Shown one piece after another: positions 1 to 10,075 of a DNA stretch of 64,000 nucleotides. The stretch is from Lenzites betulinus (taxonomy: Eukaryota > Basidiomycota > Agaricomycetes > Polyporales > Polyporaceae), in assembly GCA_022264855.1 (NCBI GenBank), contig JABYQU010000071.1:1-64000 (forward strand), given 5' to 3'. Made by a program: the position numbers and the translations under genes. The notes beneath the pieces are model-generated. The model had not been told where the DNA came from and made no database searches. It saw nothing but the letters and a program-made list of their open reading frames with translations. How positions within the stretch are numbered: the stretch's first letter is position 1; every line of letters begins with the position of its first letter.

Positions 1-602
1 TTCTTGACGACGCTCTTGGTAAGGACGTCGAACGGTCGCCCTAGTAGGAGGTCGTAGGCCGCGTTCCGTATCACATGTACTTGGAGGTACAGTACGATCT
101 CTGCGACCGCGAAGGGGACGTTCCGCACGAGCCCCAGTGACTGGTCAACCTCTCCGTTCGCAGACTGCATATTGAGGCGGATGGTAGGGTCGTACGAGAG
201 TCCTAGCGCGTGGCAAACGTGCTCGGACATCGCAATGATCATACATCCCGGGTCGACGATAGCCTCGACATACTCTTTCGAGTCTACCAGCCCCACGATG
301 GAGCGCAGGGCGTGCGACTCCTTTGCGACCGTAAGGGAAGCCTTGTCCGGCCCCGGCGCAGTCTCACGCAGGTATACTTCGTAAGGGTCCGGCAGTATGA
401 AGCCTCCAGGTTCGAGCGGGTCGCCGCTGCATGATAGCTGCGTCGCGAACTCGTCGATGACTTCGTCTACGTCTGCGAATGCGACCGTACGAGTCGCAGG
501 GGGAACCCTCTTTGGCGTGACCGCCTCCCGGAAACGCGCGCTGATCTCAGGCGCGACCGATAGCAGCTCTTCGGTGGACAGGGTGATGACCGGTGTTTTC
601 AT
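1..602 (-). CDS. Pol polyprotein N-terminus with aspartic protease, partial
   Basis: An open frame of 200 codons runs from an ATG at 602-600 off the window edge. The ATG overlaps the Gag stop codon (ATGA, 4-nt overlap), so Pol is in the -1 frame relative to Gag. About residues 110-200 look like a retropepsin: the motif IVDPGCMIIAMS (near 242-265) stands where DTGA/DSGA is usual, and a later LLLGRPFD matches the conserved ILGxP/D segment of the fold. In fungal gypsy elements this domain cuts the polyprotein; RT, RNase H and integrase would follow to the left of the window. The DPGC form of the catalytic motif is seen in basidiomycete elements, so the protease is probably active. Start choice rests on the overlap; a frameshift mechanism is an alternative. 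Confidence 0.8.
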   Translation of the reverse strand, partial: MKTPVITLSTEELLSVAPEISARFREAVTPKRVPPATRTVAFADVDEVIDEFATQLSCSGDPLEPGGFILPDPYEVYLRETAPGPDKASLTVAKESHALRSIVGLVDSKEYVEAIVDPGCMIIAMSEHVCHALGLSYDPTIRLNMQSANGEVDQSLGLVRNVPFAVAEIVLYLQVHVIRNAAYDLLLGRPFDVLTKSVVK

Positions 603-2284
603 CGTGCGTGCAAAGATTTCCTCTGCGATCTTGGTCTGATGTACTGGGATCTGGTTCCTGTACGCGGGCTCTCCTGGCTTCGGTTTCGGCGGGGGTGCCC
701 CGAAGTTGCGTGTGGTCGGTGGCGCGTAAGTCGCATCGCGCGACTTTGCGAACGGATGCTCGGGTACCCTCCAGTGTTCGTGGCCTGCCTCGCGGAGGCG
801 TGCGACGTTATGGGCTGAGCGCTCTCGCGCTCTTGCGACCTGTCGCGACTGGGCGCCGTCCTAAACGTAGTGTCCTGTGTCATTCCGCCGCGTCCCGGCT
901 GGCTCGCTGGATAGCTCGACAGTCCCGTGTTTGCGTCGCGCGACATTGCGACCGGCGTTCGCGAACTTGGGCCGTTGCTCGGTGGCGGTACGCGCGGGCT
1001 CGTCTGAACAGGAGGGGGGGGTAGTGGTCGCGGATCGCGCGATCCGCTTGGGGGCGGAGTCCCCGGTCGTGGCCGTTGGGTAGGTCGCCGATAGGAAGGT
1101 ACCTCTACTCCGTCGAAGCGTTCTTTGGTCCGTCGCAGAGCGTAAAGCTCGTACTCCAGCTGTGCGATCCGGTCTTCCGTCGCAAGCGCAAAGCCGCTCG
1201 CCGTGTACGGGTCCTCTGCGATCTCGAACACCATCTGCGACGCCGGCCGCGACGCGAGCTGATTGGGATTGCGACGATGCCACTCGTAGACTCGATCGCG
1301 CATAGTGAGGCCATTGAAGCCATGCATGAACCTGGGCACATACATCCCGTTGGGTAGACAGACCCGTCCTTCGTGGTTCCGGATACACCGCCCTGCGTCG
1401 ACGTCTTCCTGGACAAAGGGGCAGTTCCGTAGCATGCAGCCGGCGTTCCCGCAATAGTGGCAGAAGCCGTCGTTCTGGTCCTGCGTCGCGTAGCTCCCCG
1501 ACAAGCGATTCTGTTGCGACTGTGCGGCAGGACCAGGGGCGTTTCCTCGCTCGTTCACGGACTGTGCGAGCAATCGCAACAGAGGGGCGAGGTCTTCCAC
1601 CTTTACTGACGGGTTCGCGACATTTGCGGTCGCGTTGGCGCTAGATGGGAGGGGGGCGGTTGCGAGCGTTCCGTGGAGGACAAACTTCGCGGCCTCGTAC
1701 ACTTTGTTTAGCTCGTAAGGGTCGTCCGGATAGTGGTCCGGGTCTTTGAGCTGCAGCCTCTGCGACACTTGGTCCCATAGGGGAGCGCGGATTCCTTTGA
1801 CGAACAGACGCGACTGCTCGGACGTCGACAGTCGCGCTTGCGATATGAGGTAGGTGGTCATCGCGAAGAAGTCGCGATAGTAGCTGGATAGCTCGGTGAT
1901 GCTAGTGATTGCGACGGCCGCTCGTCTTGCGACGAGTGCCTCGACATCTGCGACCGAATATTTGCGCGACTCTTCCGCGCCAGGGTATAGGTCTGTAACC
2001 GCTTTGACGAACTCGCGATACGCGACTCCAGCTCCATAGGCCGGGAGGCTCTCGCAGAGCTCGGATACGTCGATCGGTAGGTACCGCACTACCCACTGCT
2101 TGCGCTGTCGGTCCTCCTCTACTCCGCTGCGCTCGAAGAGCGCTTCGATATCTTGAAAGAAGCGTCGCACGTACGGGCTGTTCCGGAGTGAAGTGGGCGC
2201 GGTCGAGTGACCTCGCGCTGGCATGGCCGGTCGCAACTGCGGCGCTGGTGGTGGCGCTTCCTGTGGTTCTGGCATAACGTCCAC
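599..2284 (-). CDS. Gag-like capsid/nucleocapsid protein (561 aa)
   Basis: A single uninterrupted frame begins 477 nt downstream of the LTR end. Residues about 35-205 form a helical, retrotransposon-gag-like region (runs such as VRRFFQDIEALF and YELNKVYEAAKFVLHG). A zinc knuckle follows at residues 275-288: C-x2-C-x4-C-x4-C, in which the third ligand is Cys instead of the usual His. A segment rich in Pro, Arg and Ser (about residues 395-561) makes a basic disordered tail. The protein would form the virus-like particle and bind element RNA. It ends in an ATGA overlap with Pol. The assignment as Gag rests on position and the knuckle, since gag sequences themselves are poorly conserved. Confidence 0.82.
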   Translation of the reverse strand: MDVMPEPQEAPPPAPQLRPAMPARGHSTAPTSLRNSPYVRRFFQDIEALFERSGVEEDRQRKQWVVRYLPIDVSELCESLPAYGAGVAYREFVKAVTDLYPGAEESRKYSVADVEALVARRAAVAITSITELSSYYRDFFAMTTYLISQARLSTSEQSRLFVKGIRAPLWDQVSQRLQLKDPDHYPDDPYELNKVYEAAKFVLHGTLATAPLPSSANATANVANPSVKVEDLAPLLRLLAQSVNERGNAPGPAAQSQQNRLSGSYATQDQNDGFCHYCGNAGCMLRNCPFVQEDVDAGRCIRNHEGRVCLPNGMYVPRFMHGFNGLTMRDRVYEWHRRNPNQLASRPASQMVFEIAEDPYTASGFALATEDRIAQLEYELYALRRTKERFDGVEVPSYRRPTQRPRPGTPPPSGSRDPRPLPPPPVQTSPRVPPPSNGPSSRTPVAMSRDANTGLSSYPASQPGRGGMTQDTTFRTAPSRDRSQERESAQPITSHASARQATNTGGYPSIRSQSRAMRLTRHRPHATSGHPRRNRSQESPRTGTRSQYIRPRSQRKSLHAR

Positions 2285-2735
2285 GAATGGGTTCTCGAAG
2301 AGGTCCTCTAAGGGGGACAGGGGGGAATGAAAGGCTGGCGCTTGGTATTCAGTCGGTTCGCAGCCTTCCGAGTCGCGTGGTGTGGGACTAGCGGGTGAGA
2401 GGCTGGTCGGGGAGAGGTTTGCGATGGCTAGGGCCGCGTCGCGGAACCAGTCGCAGGCTGCGGGGTCGCGTCGCAGAAGTTCGCAGCCGCGGTCGAGGAG
2501 AACAAAGACCGGTTCTATGATCGCAGAGAGCCTCTCGTCGTCTAGGTGGTGGCTGAACTGGGTGATGAGCAGCTTGAATCTTGCGACGAGTAGCTCGGAA
2601 CCGAGATCGGGATCCTTGGTCGCTGCTCTTGTCTTGCGCTTCGGCGCCTGTTGTGTGCGTTGTCCCGGCTCAATGGCTGCTGCGACGACTGCCGTTTGGC
2701 CCGGGGAAGGAGGAATGCGGACTACTGCTTGCTAT

Positions 2736-2757
2736 ATCCCCCTCGCGGTGGGCTCCA
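2736..2757 (-). other. Candidate tRNA primer-binding site
   Basis: Three bases inside the LTR end, the minus strand reads TGGAGCCCACCGCGAGGG. TGG next to the LTR is the hallmark of a primer-binding site (complement of tRNA 3' CCA). I could not assign the complementary tRNA, and the T-arm part does not fit the normal tRNA consensus well, so this is positional inference only. Confidence 0.35.
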
Positions 2758-2760
2758 AAA

Positions 2761-3392
2761 TGATGCACTGGAACCTGCTATAACAGCAGGATAGAGGGCG
2801 CGGCCGAGAGCCTAGGGGGCGAGGCCGGACGTAGTGCGGGGAGGGAAGGATAATGCCTGCGAGTAAGGGCCGGTTTCCCTTCACTGGGCTTCCACGAAGC
2901 GTCGCAGGTCGCAGTCGTCCTGCTATCGCAGAGGGAAGGTGGGTACGCGGTCCGCCGGTTCTATCGCAACCGGTCGCAGTGCCAGCAAATTGGTGAGGGG
3001 GCGTGGACGGGGCAGTCGCGATGGTCAGAGGAAGCCGCGATCGCAGTCACAAGTTCACGTCGCAGCTCGCGGTCGCAGTTCGCAGTTCGCAGTCGCAGTC
3101 GCAGTCGCAGTCGATACCAGGGCCGGTCTATGAGATCTGAGGGGTGGGGATTGCTTGCCTTCTCAGAACTACGAACTATGGAATATATACATGGATGATA
3201 CCGGGTCGCTCTCCCAAAGTCCGAGATCAGCCGGTCGCACGGCCAGACTCCCGCTGCGACCACGATCCTCAGGCGCCCGCGACTCAGCCTGGGCGTGCGA
3301 CGGCTCGCGACGGCTGCGACAGCTGCGCCTCAGCCTGTTACGCCCGTGCCCAGCTGTACCGTCCCGGCCTCAGCGGACCGCAGGTCGCATCA
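2761..3392 (-). repeat. 5' long terminal repeat (632 bp)
   Basis: The segment starts TGATGC and ends GCATCA on the + strand, a 6-bp inverted repeat with the canonical TG...CA ends of an LTR. On the minus strand it contains a TATA-like stretch (complement of 3181-3190), about 200 bp from the 5' edge, as expected at the U3/R border. It is followed at once on the inner side by a possible primer-binding site. The second LTR is outside the window, so the boundaries rest on the inverted ends, the TATA position and the change in pentamer content at the outer edge. Confidence 0.6.
3072..3113. repeat. GCAGTC hexamer tandem repeat inside the LTR
   Basis: The + strand carries GTCGCA/GTTCGCA units in tandem, ending in four perfect GCAGTC copies. 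It lies between the TATA-like site and the inner LTR end, in the predicted transcribed R-U5 part, and is the densest spot of the TCGCA pentamer that runs through the whole element. Confidence 0.8.
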
Positions 3393-4284
3393 GCGGCACG
3401 CTATGGGCATTGAGCTGGGGCGCAGAGGTAGCGCAAGGCGATAGCGCCTGAGTCAGTCGGGCTATATCCGCCACCGGAGTTGACAAGGCTGGAGCCGAGG
3501 CTACTGGAGTTGCAACCAAACCCGCTGTCAGTACTGCAGCATTGCTCCCATGCCCAGGCTGAGAGCCGTCATGCATCGAGACAGTTGGGTCATGCTGGGT
3601 CAGTGCGTCACCCTCGTGACGCAGCCGCTTCACAGGGTGCTGGGCTGTGCTGTTGCTGTGAACAATTCCGCGTGACAAGAACTAGTGAACAATGCGGTGA
3701 TGCAAGATCCCAATGAGCTACTTATGCCGATACTTGTCGAAGAGATCTACATACCTGTGACTGATGGAGACGTTGTTGTACAACATCTCCATCCTCCTCC
3801 TCGCTCTCGAAATCGGGGTCGTTGGATGAAGAGTCGTCTGCATCATCTGCAAACAGTATAGATCATGTCAACGAACATGCATAATAGCCTATATCTGTTG
3901 AACGTACCATCACGGAGGCGCTTTGCCATCTCCCTAAGCTTCTTGTACTTTTTCTTCATGTCCTCAAGCTCCTTCGTCAAGTTGACTTGCTTGTTGTCAT
4001 CTAGTATGGATCCGATTAGTACATGCATGACAGCGGCGATGCAGTAGTGACATACTGAGAGCAGCCTGCTTTAGCGTAGGTCGTGGAACCCGTGGAACCC
4101 GTACGACAAGCGCAGAGGCAAGAACCTCTTCTGCTGCCGCAGAGGAGTCGCGCAACCCCGGCTCAGGCGTGTCTACAGGCATTGACCCTTTGGAAGGTTT
4201 GTCTTGTACTCCTTCTTGACCCGGAGCGTGCCCACCTTTGGCAGTGGCTCTACTGCGACCACGACGACGTTTACTACCTGCCAT
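3370..4284 (-). CDS. Small basic/coiled-coil/acidic protein divergent from transposase; 3' end supplied by LTR
   Basis: Four exons fit: 4284-4056, 4000-3908, 3846-3755, 3681-3370 (241 aa). All introns have GT-AG ends, and the first has a TACTAAT branch site. The N-terminus is basic (MAGSKRRRGRSRATAKGG), a Lys-rich helix follows (ELEDMKKKYKKLREMAKRLR), then an acidic stretch (DDADDSSSNDPDFESEEEDG) and a Ser/Ala/Pro-rich tail. The composition suggests a nuclear, perhaps DNA-associated protein; I do not recognise the family. The last seven codons and the stop (3392-3370) lie inside the retroelement LTR, so the true C-terminus has been replaced. It shares a 258-bp intergenic region with the transposase and may be a transposon accessory gene. 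Confidence 0.55.
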
Positions 4285-7200
4285 GTCGTTGGCAGGAGAT
4301 CAAGAGGAATGTGGTGTGGGTGGTGACCGGTGAAGATGCAAGAGGAAGCCTGTGCAGGCAGCAAAAATTGCAGGAGCAGACGGGAGGGCCCGGGTTGGAA
4401 TCACGATCGAGCCCGCCAGCTTGCCATTGGTTAGTCATCTGTTAACGAGTCACAATCTTGAGCACGCACCACTTTCAAGCTCTGAAGTCTCTAGCGCCAG
4501 CGCGCGCAGGCTGCAGACCGTGTTTTGTCTTCTCGCATCGCCATGGAAGCCTTCCTCCTCCCTGCCGACGTCTGCCCTCACTGTCACAAGCTGCTCAAGA
4601 GTGCACAAGGTGTCGCTGCTCACATCGCAAACCAACCTGACTGCAAGCGCGCAGCCGAAGCAGCAAAAGCACTTCAGCGAGCCGCCACCAAATCTCTGGG
4701 CCCGATTCTGACAGTCGATGGGCCAGCATCAGCCGCGGCGCCAGACAACGAAAACTGGGAGAATCTGGATGTGCACATGAGTGATGTACATGAAGTCGAT
4801 GTGAATGGTGACATACCAGGTCGGTAGGACTCCTCTAAGTACTAAGGGGCTTCAGCTGACCTTGCTGATGTTGTAGTCGCTGAAGACGACCCACATTCAG
4901 GACGCCACAGTGTGCGGCGGCCAGTCACAGTCGAGGAGGTTGCTGATGTAGACACTGAGGAGGGTGGGTTACCTCGGAAGCCCTGGATCGAAGACTATCC
5001 AGGCAGTGCTGGGCGAACAGAGGGGAGCACGGAAACACCCTTTGAGCATCAGAACCGAGAGAGAAAGGCCGCAGGAGACTCACTTTGGGCACCGTTCAAG
5101 GATGAGCACGAGTGGCAGCTTGCTCAGTGGCTCGTGACGTCCGGACTAGCGCAAGCAGATATTGACAAGTTTCTAAAGCTCAAGATCGTGAGTACTGCAT
5201 GCCACATCACCGAGACTGCTGGACTAACCAGGCAATGAGTAGACCCGAGAGCGCACAAAGCCCTCTTTCGAAAGCAACTACATGTTCTACAAAAAAATCG
5301 ATGCCCTCCCGACTGGCGAAGCCAGCTGGAAGGTGGAGCTGCTGGAGGCGGTGGGGGATGTCGTGGGGGAGGATGGGAGTCTGAAGAAAGAGACGGTTGA
5401 AGTCTGGTCTCGGAACCCGGTCGACTGCGTCCGTGAGTTGATGGGCAACCCTGCGTTCCGTGATTCCATTCGATACGCGCCGGAAAGGCAGTACACGGAT
5501 GCTGAAGGGAAGAATCGCATATATGGCAACATGGGAACAGCGAACTGGTGGTGGGATATTCAGGTGAGCTTCTGTGACAGATAGAAACAATCACAGCGTC
5601 TTACCTGTGATCGTTTGCGTCAACAGGCCCGTATGCCCAGTGGAGCAACCGTGGCTCCCGTTATCCTAGCATCTGACAAGACGTCGCTGTCGCGCATGAG
5701 TGGAGACAAGTCAGCATGGCCAGTGTACCTCACTATAGGCAACATCGACAAAGATGTCCGTCGCAAGCCTTCAGCGCATGCAACGGTCCTTCTCGGCTAT
5801 CTCCCAGTGACCAAGCTGGAGTGCTTCTCCGAGAAGCGTCGCGCCCTGGAGGGGTATCGGCTATTCCATCTGTGTATGACCAAGATTCTTGAGCCGCTGG
5901 TGGCTGCAGGAAGGGACGGGGTGTTGATGACATGTCCAGACGGTCGAATCCGTCGAGTCTACCCTATCCTGGCCGCCTACATCGCCGACCATCCAGAGCA
6001 GTGTCTAGTAGCAGCATGTCAAGAAAACCATTGTCCGAAGTGTCCGATAGGCCCGAACGAGCGGGGCGAACCTTCATTCTCTTCGCTTAAGGACCCTGCG
6101 CGTGTCACTGCCATCTTGAAGCGTGCCGCAGAAGGCCGAAAGCCTCCGGAGTTCTCGCAGTGGGGACTTCGCGCTGTTGTCCCATTCTGGACTGATCTCC
6201 CCCATGCCGACATCTTCTCCGCGCTCACTCCTGACATCCTACATCAACTTCACAAAGGCATCTTCAAGGACCATCTAGTAAGCTGGGCGACTCAGGCAAT
6301 AGACGATGGCAGCAACGAGGTGGACCGGCGTTTCAAAGCTATGCTCAAGCATTCAGACCTCCGCCACTTCAACAAAGGGATCTCGCTCGTCTCCCAGTGG
6401 ACAGGAACTGAATACAAGAACATGGAGAAGGTTTTCCTTGGCATAGTAGCCGGCGCGGGCGACGAGCGTGTCACGCGGACGGTCCGCGCCATCCTGGACT
6501 TCATTTATTACGCCCACTTTGAGACCCACACTGACGCCTCACTTGACGCCCTGCACACTGCTTGGAAAGACTATCACAAATACAAGACCGTCTTTGTCGA
6601 GCTCGAAATCCGCCAACACTTTAACTTCCCGAAGGGCCATTCGACTGAGCACTACGAGCCTTCGATACGTTCGCTCGGCACTGCGGACGGGTACAATACT
6701 GAACATCCCGAACGGCTTCACATCGACTTCGCGAAGCTCGCCTATGGCGCGAGTAACAAACAGTCTACCTATATCGAGCAAATGACCCGCTGGCTCCAGC
6801 GCCAGGAGGCTGTCCACCGCTTCGGCCGATATCTTGCCTGGGCAGCGCCATTTGAACCATCCTCCGAGCCAGCCACCAGTGCTGCTGCCCCCCTTCCTGC
6901 TTCAACCATCATCTCTCCCACTCCTCCCGGTTCGTCCTCCACTCCCGCCCATTCATCCTCCACTCCCGCCCATTCGTCCTCCACTCCCACAACCGTTGTT
7001 GTCCCCGCACCTGGTCCACTGAGCAGATCAGAGATCTCAGGTGCACCATTGACGACCGCCGGCCAGCCAGCCCCACTGATGGATAACTCGGGTGTTGATG
7101 GACCCGGTGAGTGGCAGAATGGCTACCTGCTTGCCAAGGAGCCTGGTTTTCCATCACACACAGCACGACGGATCATAGACGAGTTTGGGGCAGTCGACTT

Positions 7201-7941
7201 CAAGCACGCACTTGCTGACTATGTCAAGAAGCTCGCAACCTCCCGACGTGTGGCCATAATCACCACGCCCATCCACGACTACATGCGTGTTCCTGCATAC
7301 AAGCAATTCAAGGTCCAGCTCCCAACCGTCAGTCAGGTTACAAAGAGCACCCTTGTCGACATCATCCACGCATCACCTCCACATCCCGCCACCCGTCTTC
7401 TCAAGCTTCCCGTCCCTGCGAACATGTCAACCGTCTTCGCTCGCGAGCCAGGAAGTCCACCGCTTGCTCCAGGAGTAACGCGTTCATTTACTATCTCTCA
7501 GCCACTTGCAGGTAAGTCTCGTCAACCTTGATGACAACTCTCATATGTGAGATGGCTGCTAACATGAGGATTCCATTTGTAGGTCTTCGTGTCGCCCGTG
7601 TGCGTGTCATCTTCAATCTCCCCACCATATACGACGCTCGCGCCCTTGGCATCACCACTCCTCTTGCTTTTGTGGAATGGTTTACGCCGTTCCATGTCGT
7701 TGATGATGCAACTGGTATGTATGTAGTTTCTCCGTCCACTCGTCAACGTCAACGGTATACCTCAGTTATTCCTATCTCTGATATTGTACGGTCTTGCCAT
7801 CTGATCCCTATATGGGGTAAGCAGATTCAGCGCCGAGTCACGGTGGGGGATGTATTAGATAATGTGGCACTGAAGTTCTTTGTGAACCCGTATCTTCGCC
7901 ATCATGACTTTGTTATGCTTCGATGGTTAGGAAATATATAA
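3393..7941. mobile_element. Plavaka-type DNA transposon (ends undefined)
   Basis: A complete Plavaka transposase gene (+) and a divergent small gene (-) 258 bp away form one unit. The left end is interrupted by the LTR element at 3392, so the left terminal repeat lies beyond the window or was lost. On the right I found no convincing terminal repeat between 7942 and 8400. Limits given are those of the recognisable genes. Whether the small gene belongs to the transposon is inference from the arrangement. Confidence 0.6.
4543..7941 (+). CDS. Plavaka family transposase (1050 aa, apparently intact)
   Basis: Exons 4543-4819, 4877-5187, 5243-5563, 5627-7511, 7583-7941 join in frame with no stop; each intron is 55-71 nt with GT-AG ends. 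The start lies in the context CGCCATGG. Residues about 8-32 form a C2HC zinc finger (CPHCHKLL ... H ... C), probably for DNA binding. The large central part (exon 4) matches Plavaka transposases of basidiomycetes, with the segment VILASDKTSLS carrying a likely catalytic Asp of the RNase H-like fold and the segment DILHQLHKGIFKDH. A low-complexity Pro/Ser linker with HSSSTPA repeats (about 6930-6990) precedes a conserved C-terminal domain ending NPYLRHHDFVMLRW. Intactness suggests recent activity. Exact catalytic residues were not verified by alignment. Confidence 0.9.
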
Positions 7942-8405
7942 TGGATACTACAATGTTTACTAGTAGTATCATGTCTGCATGTGTACCTGTGACTTCTGCA
8001 ATGAGTACATCCTCGGTGTACTCACATAGTCTGATGTACTAGCACTAGTGACAATGTGATATAAAGCTAGATATAATGGGAGTGCCCTGAGTGCTAGTAT
8101 GAGTGAGTCGCCTGGCAGAGTCCGACTCAGCCGTGCAGGCATAGGTGCCACACTGCGACTCAAATATGTCGCCCGGAAATGCTCTGCCAAAGGATTTTTT
8201 TGCATAAACCGACACCCATGGACCTTGTCAGTCTTGTAAAACATGTCTTATGTCTTGCTAATTTATGCCGAGCAAGCTATGGCCTTACGGAATGTGGGCT
8301 ACCGTAAGGCGCCCATGCCGCCGGACTTAAGCGCTTGGAGGAGCGGGCGCCTTTGCTGACGGGGCCCTACATAACCGGTAGTACGGGCTCTGTCACCGCG
8401 TTGGC
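7942..8405. other. Downstream flank of the transposase
   Basis: No supported gene. The stretch presumably holds the 3' untranslated region and perhaps the right end of the transposon. I could not pair any sequence here with a left terminal repeat. Confidence 0.5.
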
Positions 8406-8878
8406 CTATGTAGCTTGCACTTCCTCTATGTCAGAACGGGTTTTTCCTGATGCACTGCCTGACGCATGCTTACCATGATAGTCTGCAGCTTGTTGGCTCC
8501 CCTCCGCCTCCCTCCCCTTCCCAACGGCAGTCCGGCTGGGACCTGCGCTTGCTGCAGCAAGTCGTCCCAACGTACTCTCTACGTGCTTAGCCCCTCTACC
8601 ATCGAAGGGGTTTTTGAAGGGTGTCCTAGACCGCGAACGTACATCCCCCGGGGACACGCTATTGTACTTGCCATGGTCGCGCTGCCCAGCGCGCGCTGAA
8701 GGACTGCTTGCTGTAAGTCGAGCCTTCTTCGACTTCGGAGCATCGTCTGGCTCGGATATTTCGGACGAGTCCGTTTCGTCCTTGGAGCTCAGTTTTATGT
8801 CTCGTTCTGTACAGTAAGTTGCTTTCGGCATATGCAACATTCGATTGCTAACATACCTTTGCCCTTCCCTTTGCCCAT
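8406..8878 (-). CDS. Small hypothetical charged protein (140 aa)
   Basis: Two exons fit: 8878-8857 (MGKGKGK) and 8806-8406. The intron has a strong GTATGT donor and a TGTACAG acceptor. The product begins with a Lys/Gly run, then an acidic-Ser patch (KDETDSSEISEPDD) and a Lys/Arg nuclear-signal-like stretch (PKSKKARL), with no recognisable domain; most of it should be disordered. A GTAAGC near 8470 could start another intron, so the C-terminus is uncertain. It lies 465 bp beyond the transposase stop, on the opposite strand, and could be a leftover of the same mobile unit or an orphan gene. Confidence 0.4.
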
Positions 8879-10075
8879 CGTTTCGATTCTCCGAAGACCG
8901 GCCTGAGCTGGCTGTGATGTGCAGTGGTGGCAGAGACCACCGGGAACTCGTCTTGCAAGATGCCCGCTAAAGGTTACGCGGCCTCAAACGCTTGGTTCCC
9001 TCAACACACACTCTCCATCAATGACAGCTGAACGTCATGGTGCCCGGACCGCATGCTACGGTACGCGCAGCTGGCACTGTTCGAGCTTCACATCACGTCT
9101 AACCCGCGCTGACTCTCCCCCGTAGTGATCACACGCCCCAGCCTTGGAAACTTGGTGAGTGTACAGGCAGCGGCCGGCGTTCGACTATGCTTGCTCATGC
9201 ATATGTCCCTACAAGGCCTCGCGATATTGGGGATTCGGGCGTGAGGATGCCAGCGCACTGCGCAGCACGGTACGCTCACGGCGAGAACCTACTGACCATG
9301 GTCCATGTGCTCACGACTTCTCTAGCGACAGACGTCAGGCGCATGTGGCGTTGCGCATCAATCTGATGCGGCATGGATCCCTCAGGATCGTCGCTCGCAC
9401 CTTGGAGGGACTCCGGGCGACGCACCACTCATTCTGTCAGGGCCCAGACTAATATCGCACATCGTCGACTAATATCGCACATCGTCAGCAAGCCATTACT
9501 TTAACGGTGGGAGCTGCGCGGCCGGATGGATGTAGCTTGCCGTCGAGGAATGATCCAGCACCCCGTTATATTTAGTGTACGGTACCTACGGGTCTGAGCG
9601 CTGTAGACCTTGGCTCAATACTAGGATGTGTAGGCGGAGGGTCATATTCTGCCACCGGCACGCATCGGAGCCGCATATGTCCGATATCAGCCGACATTTC
9701 GACGCCCAAATATTAAGCGCCGGCCCAATTTCGCGCAGCAAAGGTAAAGCAAAGTGAATATTTACTGGACTTTAACGCGATGTTTGTACCGGTGCAAATA
9801 TCGTGAAAAGCCGTTCCAAAGTTCGGCTTTTCTACACGTTTTCTTGTAGCAAATGTCCGCTGACGTGCAGTGTTTACGAAACTTTACTCCTTTCTCCTCG
9901 TCGCTGCCAGGTGAGCATAAGTCGCCGTCCCTCGCGCAGTCTAATTGACTACTACTTTCTCCTCGTCGCCGCTAGACGAGTGTGTTTGGCTTGCCGGAGT
10001 GGCCCTCGAATAGTCGGGAAAGCCCCTGACGCAATCGTCTCCTTGCGACGGTAGTACGCAGCCGCGGACATACCC
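8879..10075. other. Intergenic region, about 1.2 kb
   Basis: No coding region can be supported. It holds a perfect 20-bp tandem duplication (9447-9486) and, close to the next gene, two copies of a TTTCTCCTCGTCGC sequence (near 9893 and 9955). Between them a GTGAGC donor-like and a CCGCTAG acceptor-like site would fit a 5'-UTR intron of the UPF0014 gene, which is conjecture. Confidence 0.5.
9447..9486. repeat. Perfect 20-bp tandem duplication
   Basis: Two adjacent identical copies of a 20-bp unit beginning GACTAATATCGC and ending CATCGTC. No coding or promoter role is evident. Confidence 0.9.

Larger units (their letters stand above)
1..3392 (-). mobile_element. Ty3/gypsy-like LTR retrotransposon, 5' part
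   Basis: Read on the minus strand, the order is LTR (3392-2761), untranslated leader, Gag (2284-599), then the start of Pol with a retropepsin-like motif, cut by the window edge. This order is that of an LTR retrotransposon. Ty3/gypsy is inferred from the protease style (DPGC followed by AMS, as in fungal gypsy elements) and not from an integrase or RT, which lie outside. Both reading frames seen are open, so the copy may be young. The + strand is loaded with TCGCA/TGCGA pentamers up to about 3390, where the character of the sequence changes; this agrees with the LTR edge. The 3' LTR and the target duplication are not visible. Confidence 0.85.

Noticed and set aside
599..602. Programmed -1 frameshift between Gag and Pol
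   Set aside because: No clear slippery heptamer is present; the ATGA overlap explains Pol expression more simply.
7942..8405. Right terminal inverted repeat of the Plavaka transposon
   Set aside because: Several short matches to the left flank were tried (for example around CCGACTCAG) but none was long or well placed, and the left end is disrupted.
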